DNA from: Symbiodinium kawagutii
Lineage: Eukaryota; Sar; Dinophyceae; Suessiales; Symbiodiniaceae
Assembly (NCBI GenBank): GCA_009767595.1
Contig: VSDK01021626.1
Location: forward strand, 59,264-123,263
DNA: 64,000 nt
Direction: 5' to 3'
In this document: positions 25,391 through 37,827 of the stretch, one piece after another
Numbering within the stretch: the stretch's first letter is position 1
How the letters are laid out: every line of letters begins with the position of its first letter
Translations under genes and position numbers: made by a program
Notes under the pieces: generated by a model
Told to the model about the DNA's origin: nothing
Seen by the model: the letters and a program-made list of their open reading frames with translations, nothing else
Databases searched by the model: none

Positions 25391-27249
25391 GCAGCGACAG
25401 CATTCTTGCTGGCCCATGCACCCACGCAGCCGGCTACCAGTGCACAGGCACAGGGGCACACGCACTCCGACAGACACACCCACAATCGCACAGAAAGATA
25501 CATGGATATGCACACGTGTATGCACCCGCAAAGCCACTCAATCACTCAGTCATTCACTCGCAAGTCCTGCCAAAGAATGCACGAAGGGGAGGGGCGTACG
25601 CCACTCACTCATTTAACCATGTGCTACCATTGCAGTCAGGTTGACATCAACGTCACCTTGACCTCCAAATTCAGCGGACCGATTTCTTGTGGAATTTCCT
25701 TCGATGGCTCCGAAGAAAAGGTCTACAATGTCACGGCGAAAGATGGGAAATTTCGTATCCCTGTCCCTGGGCATTGAATATGAGCCTGATGCTGACTGTC
25801 GCAGCTTCATGGTCAGATTATTTCAGTCAATAAAGATGATAAAGAGTCATCAAGAGTCAAGATTTCAGGTTTGCAATGACTCAACATATCTCAACATGAC
25901 CCAACTTCGAAACATCGATAGCATATGCCGCCTTTCTAGGCACAGCTGAGGCCCTCTACGTTCCCGAGCCGAGCTCGTGGTCCGTCCTGGACCCCAGTCC
26001 AAATCTTCACACGGTCACAGTTACAACCTTTGGCGCTTCGGTCATCGAACGCTTCGGCATACGAACTTGGGGATCCTCCTACCAGGGAGAACTGAGATTG
26101 AATGGAGAGAAGATCACACTGCATGGTTGGAATCATCATACACAGTCGCTTGGATGGCTTGGTTTGCCTCTTCAACTTTTGGGTGATAGTCTTGATCTGG
26201 AAAAAGTACATGTAAAGAAGCCAAGAATGCCTCTTTGAAGGGGTTCAATGAGGGGAAATGTGCCTTGCATAGTATCATCCTATTGTATGAGTATGTCACC
26301 TTTCCATACGTTTCCCAGGTGGATTGATCAAGGAGCTTCTCCTACGGACGAACAGTTGGATGTGGATATAGCGCTGTTGAAGGAGGGAAATGCAAATTTT
26401 GTTCGCGGAGCCCACTATCCTCAGGATCAAAGATGGCTGGATCGATTGGATGAAGCCGGCTTTGCCATGTGGGAGGAAACTTTGGGCCCCAGTGTGTCTC
26501 TTGAAGACACTCAAGACTGGTCGCATTTCATGAAGTATCAGCTACAACAAGTTGAAGAAATGTTAGAGGCAAGTATGAACCACCCATCCATTATGGTGTG
26601 GGCTTGGTTCAATGAAGGCCCTTCCAATCATGAGGAGGCCTGTCCTGCATACGCTGCTTGTGCCAAAGCAGCGGGAAAGGATCCAAGCCGGCTTTTGTCT
26701 TGGGCGTCCAACAAGCAACAGGACGACAAGTGTTTGGAACATGCCACCGCTGTGAGTTTCAACGGCTACCCAGCGTGGTATTCTGATCAACATGATTTGG
26801 ATGCGCCAGCACGGTTCTGGAACGAGAATGCTGCATGGGCGCGAGCGAATTATCCTCAGAAGCCTTTCTTTGTCAGTGAGACTGGTGCTGGCGGCCTTTA
26901 TGAGTGGGACAATAATAAGACGGATGCTTATTGGACCTTGAAGTACCAGAAGGAGGTGATTGATCGAGATGTAGACGTGGCTTTGGCAAGCGAAAATGTA
27001 TCTGCACTTTCTCTTTGGCATTTCTTTGATTTCAAAGGCAACGACGAAGCACAAGCCTGTGGACCTTGCCACTATAAGCCAAATGTCCATCCACCCTTAT
27101 GCACTTGGTACAATCTAACAGGGTCTTGCGGCAAAAGGCCGGGTGGACTCAACCACAAGGGTGTTGTAGATGCTTACCGGCGCAAGAAGCCCTCATTTAA
27201 ATCTGTCAAAAGAAGGTATGGAAAGCCACAGGAAGCGATTGTAGTTTGA
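23697..27249 (+). CDS. glycoside hydrolase family 2, beta-glucuronidase/beta-galactosidase type (6 exons)
   Basis: Hydrolyses terminal beta-glycosides by the retaining GH2 mechanism; the exact sugar is unknown. Exons by phase: 23697-23864, 24197-24393, 24606-24870, 25640-25775, 25940-26144 and 26319-27249. They sum to 1,902 nt (633 residues) with no frame conflict. The start is the ATG before a hydrophobic stretch (FLAGGFLVTCLASS), a plausible signal peptide, so it is probably secreted or lysosomal. The N-terminal sugar-binding domain shows SLDGVWSF and FDVAPPG (exon 2), then VFVDGKEVGEHRAGGF and GGDFWHYGGLVRSVLL (exon 3). The Ig-like domain is exon 4, and GIRTWGSSYQGELRLNG and HGWNHHTQ are in exon 5. 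The TIM-barrel domain (exon 6) has HYPQDQRWLDRLDEAG, the acid/base Glu in WFNEGPSN (about residue 423) and the nucleophile Glu in VSETGAGG (about 511). Their 88-residue spacing matches known beta-glucuronidases. Intron 2 starts with GC and intron 4 probably with GA. The exon 4/5 boundary is the least certain. Confidence 0.92.
25276..25390. repeat. (CAT)n microsatellite inside GH2 intron 3
   Basis: About 115 bp of CAT triplets with one CAG interruption. It lies between GH2 exons 3 and 4, so the poly-His and poly-Ser open frames here are not coding. Confidence 0.93.
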
Positions 27250-30200
27250 CCTTGGCAGCGCTGCAGAAGAAAAGCTTGACGAAAAGCTGGATCCCGCGTC
27301 AGCCTTCTTCGAGCTGCCATCCCCATCCAAACAGCGTGGTCCTACCGCCGTTTCCAAACCAGTCAGAAACACTGGTTTTGTAGCGAATCAAAGTTGAAAG
27401 ACAGGAACAAGTAATGAATACGGTATAAGAATGAAAGAAAAAACAAATCGTAGAAATCATGGAAAACCATAGAACATAATTGCAATTTGGTCTCAAAACC
27501 ATCCCAGTGAAAAGTTATCGCCAGCCCTTGGGGCCGCTGTGTCCGGCCGGCAGGCTTTGAAGATGCCCATCGACCACCTGCCCCAGCCCTGCGCCTTTTT
27601 TTCGGTCTATGATGGCCATCAGGTTGGGAACGCATGAATTTGCTGGTGCCAGTTGATGCTTCATCATCTTCATGTAGTTTCCATGTCTAAAAAATTGCAA
27701 TTTTAGAGTGGTAACAACATGGACTGCCGCAAAATTAGTAGTTTCCCAAACTTAGATAAAACAGGATCAGTTCATGTTGGTCTTGAACAAGAAGTGATCA
27801 AGGAAGATGCATTGTGTGACTTGAAACGCGGATAGTTCAGTCGCTTGAAATGTCTGAAGCGCGCAGCATGAGAGAGAGGGAGAGACGGAGATAGAGAAGC
27901 AGAGACAGCGGGATACACAAACAAACGCAAACACATGACATCTCAATAAGACACCCAATCTGCTGTATGATGCTGCATGCATACATGACATGGAGTTCAG
28001 GCAAGGGGACCATAACGGTTTGCTTTACATGCACTCGTATCCCCTGGTGCTGCGAATGAGGGACTCCGGAACGTGGAATGATTGACCAGCAAAGCTTTCT
28101 ATCCACAAAGTACCTTTAAAACCCACAGGGATAGGTTGATGAATGATGGTCCGATGGTGATAAGGCTGATGCATTTTTAGCATCTCTCAGCTGATTTGCG
28201 GCTCAGGGACATCAGTGTTCCGACTTTGTGGCAAAGGGTTTTCACGTGAAACTCCTGAAGCGGGTGCGAGCCTCAAATCCATGAGTTGACAGGTGTTGAC
28301 AGATACTGACAGATGTGGCAGCAAAATTCACAGATGCGGCCGGTGGATCTTGGTGGTTGTTCCCCAAGATGCTTAAGCTGCAGTGTGCCCATCGGCCGTG
28401 CGTCTCCGAGTTATCTGCCGACACTGACTCTGCCAATTGGACGGAGGAAAGGATACGCAGCTTGCTCAGACCGGCGTGGCAGCGCAACAGTGGTCAAATC
28501 CTGTTTGCTTTCCACTTTCCTATGGTCATGAGATGCCACGAGATGCCGCGAGCTGTATAAGGTACCGACCATATGCAGGCAAATATACATCATATAATCA
28601 TATATCATTCCATTTGCAAATATCCACACATATTCACAAATATCTACAAATACAAACATCTATAGACAGGTTAATGATTGATGACATACACGTATTCAGA
28701 TTCAGTTTTCACAACCCCAGAGCTCTGGTGTTTCAAGCATCCCACCTGCGTTCCGTCAGCCGCAGCTTGGTTGACTGGGTCCGAGGTAGCACCTTGAAGG
28801 AAATTTGCGAGGACTGGTTCCTGGCTGTCCGGCCCAACTTGTGGAATTTCACGATTTTACTGTCACCTATATGGATAAATCATGATGAATCCTTGTACAG
28901 CAATTATATGCTTCTTATTACAGCAAGTTATTGTTGTTATTGTCAATGTATCTTGTAGATCTTGAACCAGAGACTGAACCAGCATTTCATGTCTCATGAA
29001 TTTGCAGCGTGATGTCGCATGTAATAGCGTAAGACATTGCTCAGTGAGAAGTTTGTCACAAGCATTGAGCTCCTATGGTTGGCATCAAGCATGTTGGATT
29101 TTCTGTGTCTTTAGCAACCACAGGCATGATCTGTGATGTTCAATCTCACAACGGAAAAAATGATATGATATGATATGATATGATATGATATGATATGTTA
29201 TGTTGTCGTATTATCTGACATGTGATGTACATTACTTATCATTAATTCTTTATACACATTTATACACTGTAACTGTAGGTTTGTCCATGCATCGTGTACC
29301 TTCAGATGGTTTTTCCTATCCAATAATATCATTTTCAGGCGGCTTGAGGGTACACCCATGAATGCCAGGTATCAATTGCAATTTCACAGCCGCTGATGTT
29401 TCATCTTGTTTCAATAAATGCGTAGCCATCGATGAGCCTGATATCTTTCTGGGAAAGCTGGACCTGGACCCTGAATAGGTTGGTCGCTTTAGTGATTCAA
29501 GTATCGGATCACAAGTAGCCATCAAAGTATCGGACACCTTTATCCATCTGTATCCCTGATCGGACCCTTATCATCGCTGTCCACTTGGACCGATTTAGGT
29601 GTCTCATTAAGGCCCAAGCGACAGCGATTTTCCGCTGCCGAAGCTGGGAGCCACCAGGAACTGGACGTTGAGTTCCTGCAGAAGTTTCGAACATCTCCAG
29701 ATGGGACCACCCTGGTGGGCCCGCCGAGCTCCATCATTGTTTCCATTTCAAATGACCAGCTCGTGGTGCCAAAATCTTCATAATGTTTCCAGAGAAAACT
29801 CGACCTTCGCACTTTTCTCCTCCTCCTAAAAATCCAGTCTTTCGACAATTGCTCCTTGTATGATTGCAGACTCTGGATCTGCGCTTGGTCAAACTTTGGT
29901 ACTAGGAAAACCAAGTAGTGGTCAATGGTGGTTATGGAGAATACTGGCTAATCAGAATTCGTGATGGTCAATGCTGCTTAATCATTGTTGATCATTAATC
30001 ACGGCCCATCATGCTTACTATTTGTAAATGATGGCGAGTAAAGGTTACCCATTCCGCCTGCAACGATCCAACTTCGAGGATGATTCGGATCCAAAACTGG
30101 CAGAGGTTGTTGCGCTTGTGGTGGGCACAAAGCTCTACACCGCTTGGGCACGGCTCTCAGTGGCTGGGATGTCACCAGTTTGCTGGAACTCGGACGCCAG

Positions 30201-31784
30201 AGAGCTGGAGATGAGTACTCTATGGGTCAAACACTTGTATCGTGGTGAACATCCAAAAGATGGGCAAAATCGTCCATGTTGGGATGTTGATGTTCATCTA
30301 CAAGTTTTGGTTGGCTCATGCTGCTCCATAGCCATATTCTTTTGGCTCACGGTGCACGTTCCTTGAAAGAAACGAAATGTGAACACCAAAATAAAAGATA
30401 CCAACGACATCCTTTGTAGGGAAGCTAGAGAATTGTGGGCGCACTGTTGGTAACGCATTCACGGAATCGATGAGGCTTGCCAGGCTTGCCTTAGTTTGGA
30501 TGCATTGAAAATACTGTCGTTGCTCAGGTGGGTGATTCCAGACTGATTTTATGCCAGAGGCCTTCGGACCTGCAAGGAAGTTCAGTAGGAGCCGAAGCAC
30601 TTCAGTGGCTTCAGGAGTCTTTGCAACAGTATTGGAAAGTTGCTACTTGTACAGATACATGCAGACTCTGTAAGCAGCAGCGTTTTATTTATTCCAACGA
30701 TAAAAACTCTTCTCAGTGCCTGCAATGTGACTAAGACCAAAGCCATCTAACATTTGCACCAAGAGGCTCACAGTAAGTCTTCAGTATGCCCTCTCATCTT
30801 TCGGCCTTCATGAGTACCAAATCCATGAGCACATGGTTTCAGTGTCCTATTGACCTTCTAGGCAACCTTTTAGGCATGATTGTTGGTTTTATGGATATGC
30901 AGTACTGTAGAATCATTTACTGTATTGTTACTGTGACTAATAGTACAACATACAGCGCTTGTAATGTCGCTCACTGCCATGTGTTACAACATGACATCGA
31001 AAACATACTACAACTCCGAAAAAACAAACAAAAACAGACCGCATGGATGTTGCAGCTCCGCTAGGTCACAGATGCAGCAGTTGCTCTCTGTGGCAGCAAC
31101 GAAGGACAGCTCCATGGGCGCAGCTCAAACGAAGACTGGGAAGCGCGACATGTTGAGAAGGTTTGCACGTGAGCTTGCATCTTGTGGCTGTGCTTCAATT
31201 TTGTGTAGTCCGAAATGGAGGTCCCGAGGAGATGTCTTTTGGGATGGTTTGTCCACCATGGCCATGGATGTCAGCTGTCGATCTCAGGACCATCGGCCGA
31301 ATCTGGAGGCTGAGGCTGCCGGGTTGACGGCCTGGGCGATGCTTCTAGGAAGCCGTGACGTGCCCGCTTGAGGGATGGCCAACGGGAGGACATACGGCTA
31401 TGGGTCAAGGCTTTAACCAACCAATAATGGGGCATAATAACCAACAACAATAAGGGAAAACAATGGTCAATGATAGGGGAAACAGGGGTACGGGGTTTTG
31501 ACCCACAGCCATATACCACGAACAGAGAAATTCTTATAAGAGATACTCCAAACAAAGACTCGAAACAATTTTTATGGAAATAAAAGTGTCAATTCTAAGA
31601 GAGATAATGATAGTAGCAGGAACCGGTATGAGGAAAAATGGAGAATGATAGTAGCAACAATACCTACTGCGATAGCAGATCATATATGTAACATAGATAC
31701 AATAATAACGTATACTAATCAATGATGACAATAATAATGATGACAATAATGATGATGAGAATAATGATGATGAGAATGATGAGA

Positions 31785-31822
<38 letters not shown>

Positions 31823-34426
31823 ATGAATATAAGAATAACAAATAATGTTAATGATAACGATAGTAGAATATAAGAAGACAAGAGGTAAGTGGACGTGGTG
31901 GAGTTCCAAGCGTCAGGCCAAGCGTGTGAAAGATGCTGGTGGCATCGTCCTGGACTTCGGCATGGGCGTGTGAGGAACTCAGCTCGGGATAGGTTCTTGG
32001 GGATACTAACATTGGTTGTTGGTTGGTTGCTTGGTTACTTAGTTGCTTGGTTGGTTGGTTGGTTGGCTAGCTAGGAGCAGTCGGTTTATAACCCAGTCGT
32101 TGTTGCTTGGCAACGCCTTCTCATACCTCGTGAAGTCAGATGAATCGATTCGACAGCTGCTTTCTGTGATGTGGAAGCTGCCCCGAGATTTTGCTGGTCT
32201 TTGCAGGTACAGGGTTGCCCACGACGGATACAAGGCCTCCGCTGGCTGCATTGAAGATTTTCCCAGAGGAAACATGTTTTCCTTCACTGATCGTTTTGGA
32301 AAGTTTTGACTAGTTTGAAGCACGGTCGGTTTTTGATTTGGGTGTTTCTCGAAATAGGGGACCCTCCAAATCATTCATGAAAAATCATTTCTAGTAGTAA
32401 ACCAACCATTTTTGGGGATATTGTTCCAGCTATTATCAGAATAGGTTGTTCTCAGAATAGTTGGTTCCAATCATTTCTATTCTGAGAAAGCCCTGATTTT
32501 TTTTGTGTTTTTCCCGCAGTTCCACCTCTTTCGCCCAGGAAAAGATGCGGGAGATTAAACGCCAGCAGGCACTAGGCATGGGCTTCGCCGGCAAGGTCTC
32601 GGCCTCGACAGGACATGTCTCAACGGAAGCAGCCAGGCAAGGGCTTGATGTGACTATGAAGTCATTTATCAATGCTAGTTAATGGTAGATACATGTTTTA
32701 AAGAAAAAACTCCCTAGTTTACCTTCATTCAAGGGCTAGTGATTCATCCCCAGTTTTGGATTCAACATTGACAATTACTAACCATCAACCCTTGGTTACG
32801 CATCACCACCTGTCAGTCTCCATGTGTGTTGCCCTTGTCCAGCCAAGGAGCCGGTGGCACTGGCTGTATCTCGTGCCATAGGCGATCGAGACTTTAAGGC
32901 ACGGGGGAATGATCTTGTCCTTGGTGGCTCAAAATTAGCACCAATCACAGTTGACTCTGTACTAGAGCAATCCCTATTTTATTCCAATTCAATGTATGTG
33001 TTTCTTATTGACTTCATGCTGGCATCCTACTCTGAACTTCACCGAAAACCGAAAAGCTGTGTCTCTTCCATGCTTCTGACTTGGAGGCAGTGACTGGGAA
33101 AGCACTGCTCACCGCACAGCCAGATGTGAAGTGTGTGCAGCTCGATAGGACCAGTGGTTTCATCTCGCGGCAAGTTTTATGTGAAGTGGCAATATCAATC
33201 ACTTGCGAATGTTTTTGCTTGACCAGTTCCGAAAGTAATGATAACAGCGGCCAACTGAATGATTCTGACTAGATTCAAAACATGCAATGGCACAAGTCCA
33301 CCAAATGTTCAAAAGTGGTTGATTCATTTCTTTTGACGTTTGGTAGATTGGATATTGAAAATCACCATATTATGTGGGGAAACCTGCGAAGCAATCCATA
33401 CAGGACTGATGTTTGCAGCTTCTACTGCCATTGTGTCAGGACGCACATGTCTATGGCGTTGATGTGTGACGGGATTTCGGACGTCATGCGAGACGAAGAG
33501 GTGCCAACGTTTGGTGCATATATTACATACATATTATGTATGCATGTGCGTGGATGGATGGAGGGATGGATGGATGGAGGGATGGAGGGATGGACACTTC
33601 CCAGATGAAGACATCCAAAGAGGAGGCCCTTCATAGCTTTGCCGTCCAAGCCACAGCCCCGGTGCCCGGCTGGTGCCCAGATTTGTGCGGAACTGGAGAT
33701 GCGAAGACCAGGTCCCCCGGACCCGGTGAAGCGTCAGGGATGCCCAGGAGGAGCCTTAGGATGGCGGCTGCCCAAGGTGGGCTGCGTTGGCAAGGAATCT
33801 GCTAGACATACTTGTAGGTGGTGTAATGGTAGTATATGTTGATATATTTCCTATTGTTGTTGGCTATTCTCCCCTAGTTATCATCTATTAGCCATTGTTG
33901 ATTCTAAATCATAAACCAGCAACATCATTAAGTGATGTATTGTGATGTTCGATCCTTGTCATGTTTCCAGCACCTCAAATCTGGGGGGTCGCAAGGAACG
34001 AGACCTGCGCGGCCTCCCCCCAGGCTGTCGAATAGCGTGCGGCGCCCTGGTTCAGGAAGCCTACAAGCGTGGGAGTGAGGACTGTGACTGTGAGGCATGT
34101 CATGGCATGTCTTAGTACCTTGGAGTACCAGTTGAGGACTGCACATATTTACTGTGATACATTGCCAGCATGAAACTCAAGCAAACATGTCAAGGATGTT
34201 CAAGGATCAATTATCATTCACCAGTAGATCCTGTTTGTCGAAGAATGCTGTACTGTATCGCATCCTCTATGAGTTCAAAGGCTGACAACAGCATGGATTT
34301 CTTATCAAAGAAACATGTCTTGTTGTGCTTTCAGTCGCCCAAAACCAACGCGGCAGGACAACCTCACGGTGATTTTCGTTCGTTTTCAGTGGGAAGGTCA
34401 CCCGCCGAGTGCCGCAGAGTCTGCAT
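27245..34426 (+). CDS. PP2C-type Ser/Thr protein phosphatase (17 small exons)
   Basis: A metal-dependent phosphatase of the PPM family. Exon model: 27245-27374, 27525-27622, 28207-28263, 28369-28492, 29644-29714, 30106-30147, 30528-30638, 31065-31160, 31288-31314, 31917-31967, 32539-32595, 32848-32898, 33087-33148, 33440-33500, 33605-33672, 33971-34079 and 34355-34426. These give 1,287 nt in one frame ending at TAA. PPM motifs appear in the right order, several made only by splicing: FFSVYDGHQ joined to GHQCSDF, then SPDGTTL+VVALVVG, TAW+VGDSRLILC, DHRPNLEAE+AKRVKDAGG, ALAVSRAIGDRDFK, MCDGISDVMRDEE and KRGSE+DNLTVIFV. The metal-binding Asp residues (YDG, CDG, EDN) are present. Oddities: DGHQG instead of DGHGG, SDVM instead of WDVM, a 27-bp exon, and several GC or GA donors. 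The N-terminal Met was not found, because the first exon begins right after the GH2 coding end. The exons at 31065 and 33605 are the least certain. Confidence 0.88.
29158..29197. repeat. (TGATA)n pentanucleotide repeat in PP2C intron
   Basis: Eight near-perfect TGATA units lie between PP2C exons 4 and 5. Confidence 0.9.
31725..31822. repeat. (GAT)n/(AAT)n microsatellite in PP2C intron
   Basis: Degenerate GATGACAATAAT units pass into pure GATGAT between the exons at 31288 and 31917. Confidence 0.9.
32008..32075. repeat. (TTGG)n simple repeat in PP2C intron
   Basis: A TTGGTTGG run with a few interruptions (GCTTGG, ACTTAG). Confidence 0.85.
32341..32418 (-). repeat. dispersed family B element, inverted copy in PP2C intron
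   Basis: Read on the plus strand it starts GGTGTTTCTCGAAATAGGGG and ends AAACCAACCATTTTTGGGG. This is the reverse complement of the family B consensus. It sits inside the intron before the exon at 32539. Confidence 0.6.
33549..33594. repeat. (GGAT)n microsatellite
   Basis: GGATGGATGGAGGGATGG tetranucleotide units directly upstream of the PP2C exon at 33605. Confidence 0.9.
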
Positions 34427-35170
34427 AAGCTGCCTGACGGTCTGACGGTAACCAGTCTTGACTCGAGAGTTACAGACATGGCCTTCACACCAGCCGTGCA
34501 GGTGGCTACAAAGAGGCCGGAGTGAAGTTTGGGGGATGGTCTTTGCTCCAGCTGCAAGTGCTGCAAATGTGTTTCTTTCCCCAAAGTTGTGGGAGTTGAA
34601 CCATGATTAGCCATTGTCTAGGAATACTGGCTGAGGTTCATTCAGTTTTGCACAACTTCCACGACAGAAGAAACTCTTGGACAATGCGACACTGTTTTTT
34701 AATAGCCAGTTTGATATCACACAACATTTCTTCTTTCATGATATGAAGTTTGACAGTTACACAGCATGACAAGCATCATTCATTCGCATCACTTACATCA
34801 CCGGTGGTGCTCCCCACAACTGGTGCTCTCGATTCCAAGCAGGCGCCTTTGCCAAGTAGCCACCCCTATGCCAAAGCCATGGCAGAGGCAGCATCCAAAG
34901 GCAGGGCTGTGTTGAAGAAACTGAAGTGGCTTGCATATATGATTGGGAAAGTAAAGGGTCTTTTAATGTTAAGTCATTATATAGAATTAAGCACGTATTT
35001 TCTTAATGTTGATTTCAATTTATATCTTCAATTTACTCTCTTGATTCATATATTTGTATTTATTCATATGCATGTGTACTAATCTCTATGAACAGATTAC
35101 AACAAATTATATACTAAGTATTTCTTCGTGTAATGCTGTTGATTAATTTCTATTAATACTAGAATCATGT

Positions 35171-35259
35171 AATGTTGGTTTCTGATGATCGTATCTACCT
35201 GTTGGTTTCATCTATTTTCATTACTCAAGGTGGGGTTACACTAATCAGAAACCAACATT
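35171..35259. repeat. 89-bp foldback with perfect 16-bp arms
   Basis: AATGTTGGTTTCTGAT at 35171-35186 is matched by its exact reverse complement at 35244-35259. No coding content. Confidence 0.75.
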
Positions 35260-35501
35260 ATTCACCTTTGATTTGAATCCTCTAAGGCTGTCTGTTGCTG
35301 TCGAAGCCTCCCTGGGGGTCCCGCGTGTGCGAGGCAACACTGCCGCGGCTGCCTCCAAGAAGAGGCCCCTGGAGACCTGGGCTCCTCTCAGAGGGTGCAC
35401 ATGGGGCTGGATAGGTGACCATATGGTGGTTATAACCACTAGTAATGGTTGATGATATGGGATAATATGGTTGATAACTGGCTGGACATGTGACTAATAA
35501 C

Positions 35502-35620
35502 TACCCTCTGGTAAACTAACATGGCTGGCTGGAAAATCCACCATTTTGTGAGGAAAACCCGCTTGGAACTCATCTATTTATGGTGGATTTTCCGTTGCCA
35601 TGTTAGTTCACCAGAGGGTA
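35502..35620. repeat. 119-bp hairpin with arms of about 42 bp (MITE-like)
   Basis: The left arm 35502-35544 and right arm 35580-35620 share TACCCTCTGGT, AACTAACATGGC and GGAAAATCCACCAT as reverse complements around a short loop. The arms differ by only a few bases, indicating a recent or still-conserved foldback element. Confidence 0.8.
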
Positions 35621-35699
35621 ATAATGGTTGATAAAATGGGATAATATCCAACAAACTTATGGTTAGACGACTACACCATGTAGTGGTTCTAAAGCGAAG

Positions 35700-35804
35700 T
35701 GGGACCCCAAAGTTATGATTGGTTTCTATATGCTTTAGTACTATAAATGGTTGATATCAAGGATGACAACTTGGGGGACCAGTATTTTGAGAAACACCCA
35801 CATG
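35700..35804 (+). repeat. dispersed family B element, copy at 35.7 kb
   Basis: It starts GGGACCCCAAAGTTATG, then TGGTTTCTATATG and ACTATAAATGGTTGATATC, and ends TTTTGAGAAACACCCACATG. Confidence 0.65.
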
Positions 35805-36000
35805 TATACACTATGACGGGCCACACCATGTTCAAGGGCTGCCTTCACCGAATTGGAGGTGTTGTCAGTTTGGATCCTTTGCCATTGTCATTTAGCATGC
35901 ATATAGCCAGGGTTGATGCAAAAAGTAGGACAAATAATTAGTGAGGCCATTTGCATCCATTCAATCCCCTATGTCACAGAGATATTTTTTTGGCATTTGG

Positions 36001-36085
36001 TGGTTTCTCATAACAGGGGTACCCGTAAATCATCGAATATCAATCATTTACAATATAGTAATGAAATTGGTGTCGGGGGTGTCCC
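36001..36085 (-). repeat. dispersed family B element, inverted copy at 36.0 kb
   Basis: On the plus strand it starts GGTTTCTCATAACAGGGG and continues ATCAATCATTTACAATATAG, the reverse complement of the family B middle. It lies about 200 bp from the direct copy at 35700, so the two form a head-to-head pair. Confidence 0.55.
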
Positions 36086-37556
36086 CTATATATGATTATC
36101 TTTTGTTGGAACACCCAAACCGCTGGTTTTGAACACTGACTGAGGCGGCAGGAGGCTGCTGCCAGCGTGAAGAAACAAAAAGTGGACGCCTACGAGTCAG
36201 GGATCCATTTCGAAGCTGTCAGTCGTGGACATCCAAAACAGTCAACGGAGAAGGGCAACGTTGGTCCCCAAGGGGGGTCGATGTTCATTTCATGCGTAAA
36301 AAAATGTTAGAGGGTTTCAAAACAGCTAGTTTCATATTATTGAATATGATGGAAACATTACAAACTATGCAGTGCTTGGATATCCGGTATGCATTACACT
36401 TTGTATGTAGGTTTTCTGCAGTGTGCACTTATGTTGTACCATACATGATGTTGGTTTGTGCAAATATCGCACATTCATCATTATATTTGCCCTGTAAAGA
36501 TAATAAAGAGATAAATCGACAAAAAAATAGATAGAAAGGTAGATACGGCAAATGCCCTGGGTTTGGGGGACTGAGCTGGCCGGAAGTTTGTCATGTCACA
36601 TGCTCAAAGTGCAGTTCACCTTCTTTGAATCGTGGTTGGTTGATGTGCACAGCCCCTTGCAATTCCCATGCTGAGCTCTGAAATTTATCACATGAGCGCT
36701 CACATGGTGGCATGAACCAAGCATTCGATTTGGGCAGCGCGACCACCTTCACGTGAGTTGAAGAAGGAGAAACGAGAGGACTGCAATGCGACCAGCGCTG
36801 AGGCGTGCTATCGCCAAACAAAACCAAGAGGATGAAGCAAAGTTGAAGGCCGCTGGGTGACAGACGTGAGCCATTACATGAAAACAATTTTGTGGGTTCG
36901 TGTTTTTTGTAGAACTGCGTAGCCCATCTCAGAAACACCTATATTCCTATGTAGTAGCCAAGGACCTAGGGGAATATAGCAGGAACTGTTTTTTCATGGC
37001 TGCGACTAGATGATGCTAGATGTAACCCTGCAACCACTCATTCTTGCATGCTTTTGCAAGCACAACAGGGACTTGCTTGAGGTCAAACACTGGTAGAATT
37101 GAGTTATAGGAGGATGTTTGCAAATTAGGTGCTCCCAGAAGCAATGGCTTTGGATGATTTTTGTATGTCACACCACAAACGTTTGATCATCGACAGATCG
37201 TCAATTTTGACAAGGGCCTTGAGACAAATTCGAGATCTTTGCTGACATCGGTGCAAAGCATATATTGTAACAGTTTTGATGCCTCTATGCTGCAGCTTTG
37301 GCCCAAGTCGGGCACTGACGCAAGTTGCAGCATGTTCAACCCAGACTTGAAAGCAAGAACTCAAGAGACAGGCGGCACATTGGATACGGCCAGAGATGAC
37401 AATCCACTGAATGTTGTTGAAAGATGCTTTGAAGTTAGTTCCTGCAAATGGCAATCACCTGAAATGGGAAACTCAGGTGCAGATGAAGTCGGCCTTCTGA
37501 TCCCGTGTAGGAGCTTGTTTGTTTCCTAGGGGGCATGTTTAGCCTTCAGTTCTACT

Positions 37557-37558
<2 letters not shown>

Positions 37559-37595
<37 letters not shown>
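37559..37595. repeat. poly-T tract of about 37 bases
   Basis: An uninterrupted T run. It could be the reverse-strand poly-A tail of a retroposed sequence, but no target-site duplication or RT-like sequence was seen beside it. Confidence 0.9.
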
Positions 37596-37827
37596 CTCAC
37601 CACATTTTGCCCTGCCAATAGATGGACACCTCGAATATCTTAGCCAGCATGTCGGGCATTTTCTAATAATTGCAATTACGTACTCCCTTGCTGAACAATT
37701 GTCAATAATTGATGCTAAGTGATTCTGTCATGCTGAGTTGCCAATTGATATACTGATGTTCAGACTCATTAACAGACAAGACGTACGTAGTGAGGATCTT
37801 GCCAACTGTGATACAGATCAATCACAG

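Noticed and set aside
25164..25777. Poly-His, poly-Ser and poly-Ile open frames
   Set aside because: They are translations of a CAT microsatellite lying inside GH2 intron 3.
30326..30352. Resemblance to the dinoflagellate spliced leader (CATAGCCAT...TTTTGGCTCA)
   Set aside because: It needs a 4-base insertion and ends differently from the known leader, and it lies in a PP2C intron. It is probably coincidence.
36591..36938. 115-codon minus-strand open frame
   Set aside because: It has no family motif, and the opposite strand offers a more exon-like short piece. No convincing choice between them.
37559..37595. Poly-T as the tail of a retrogene
   Set aside because: No coding sequence or target duplication could be seen next to it.
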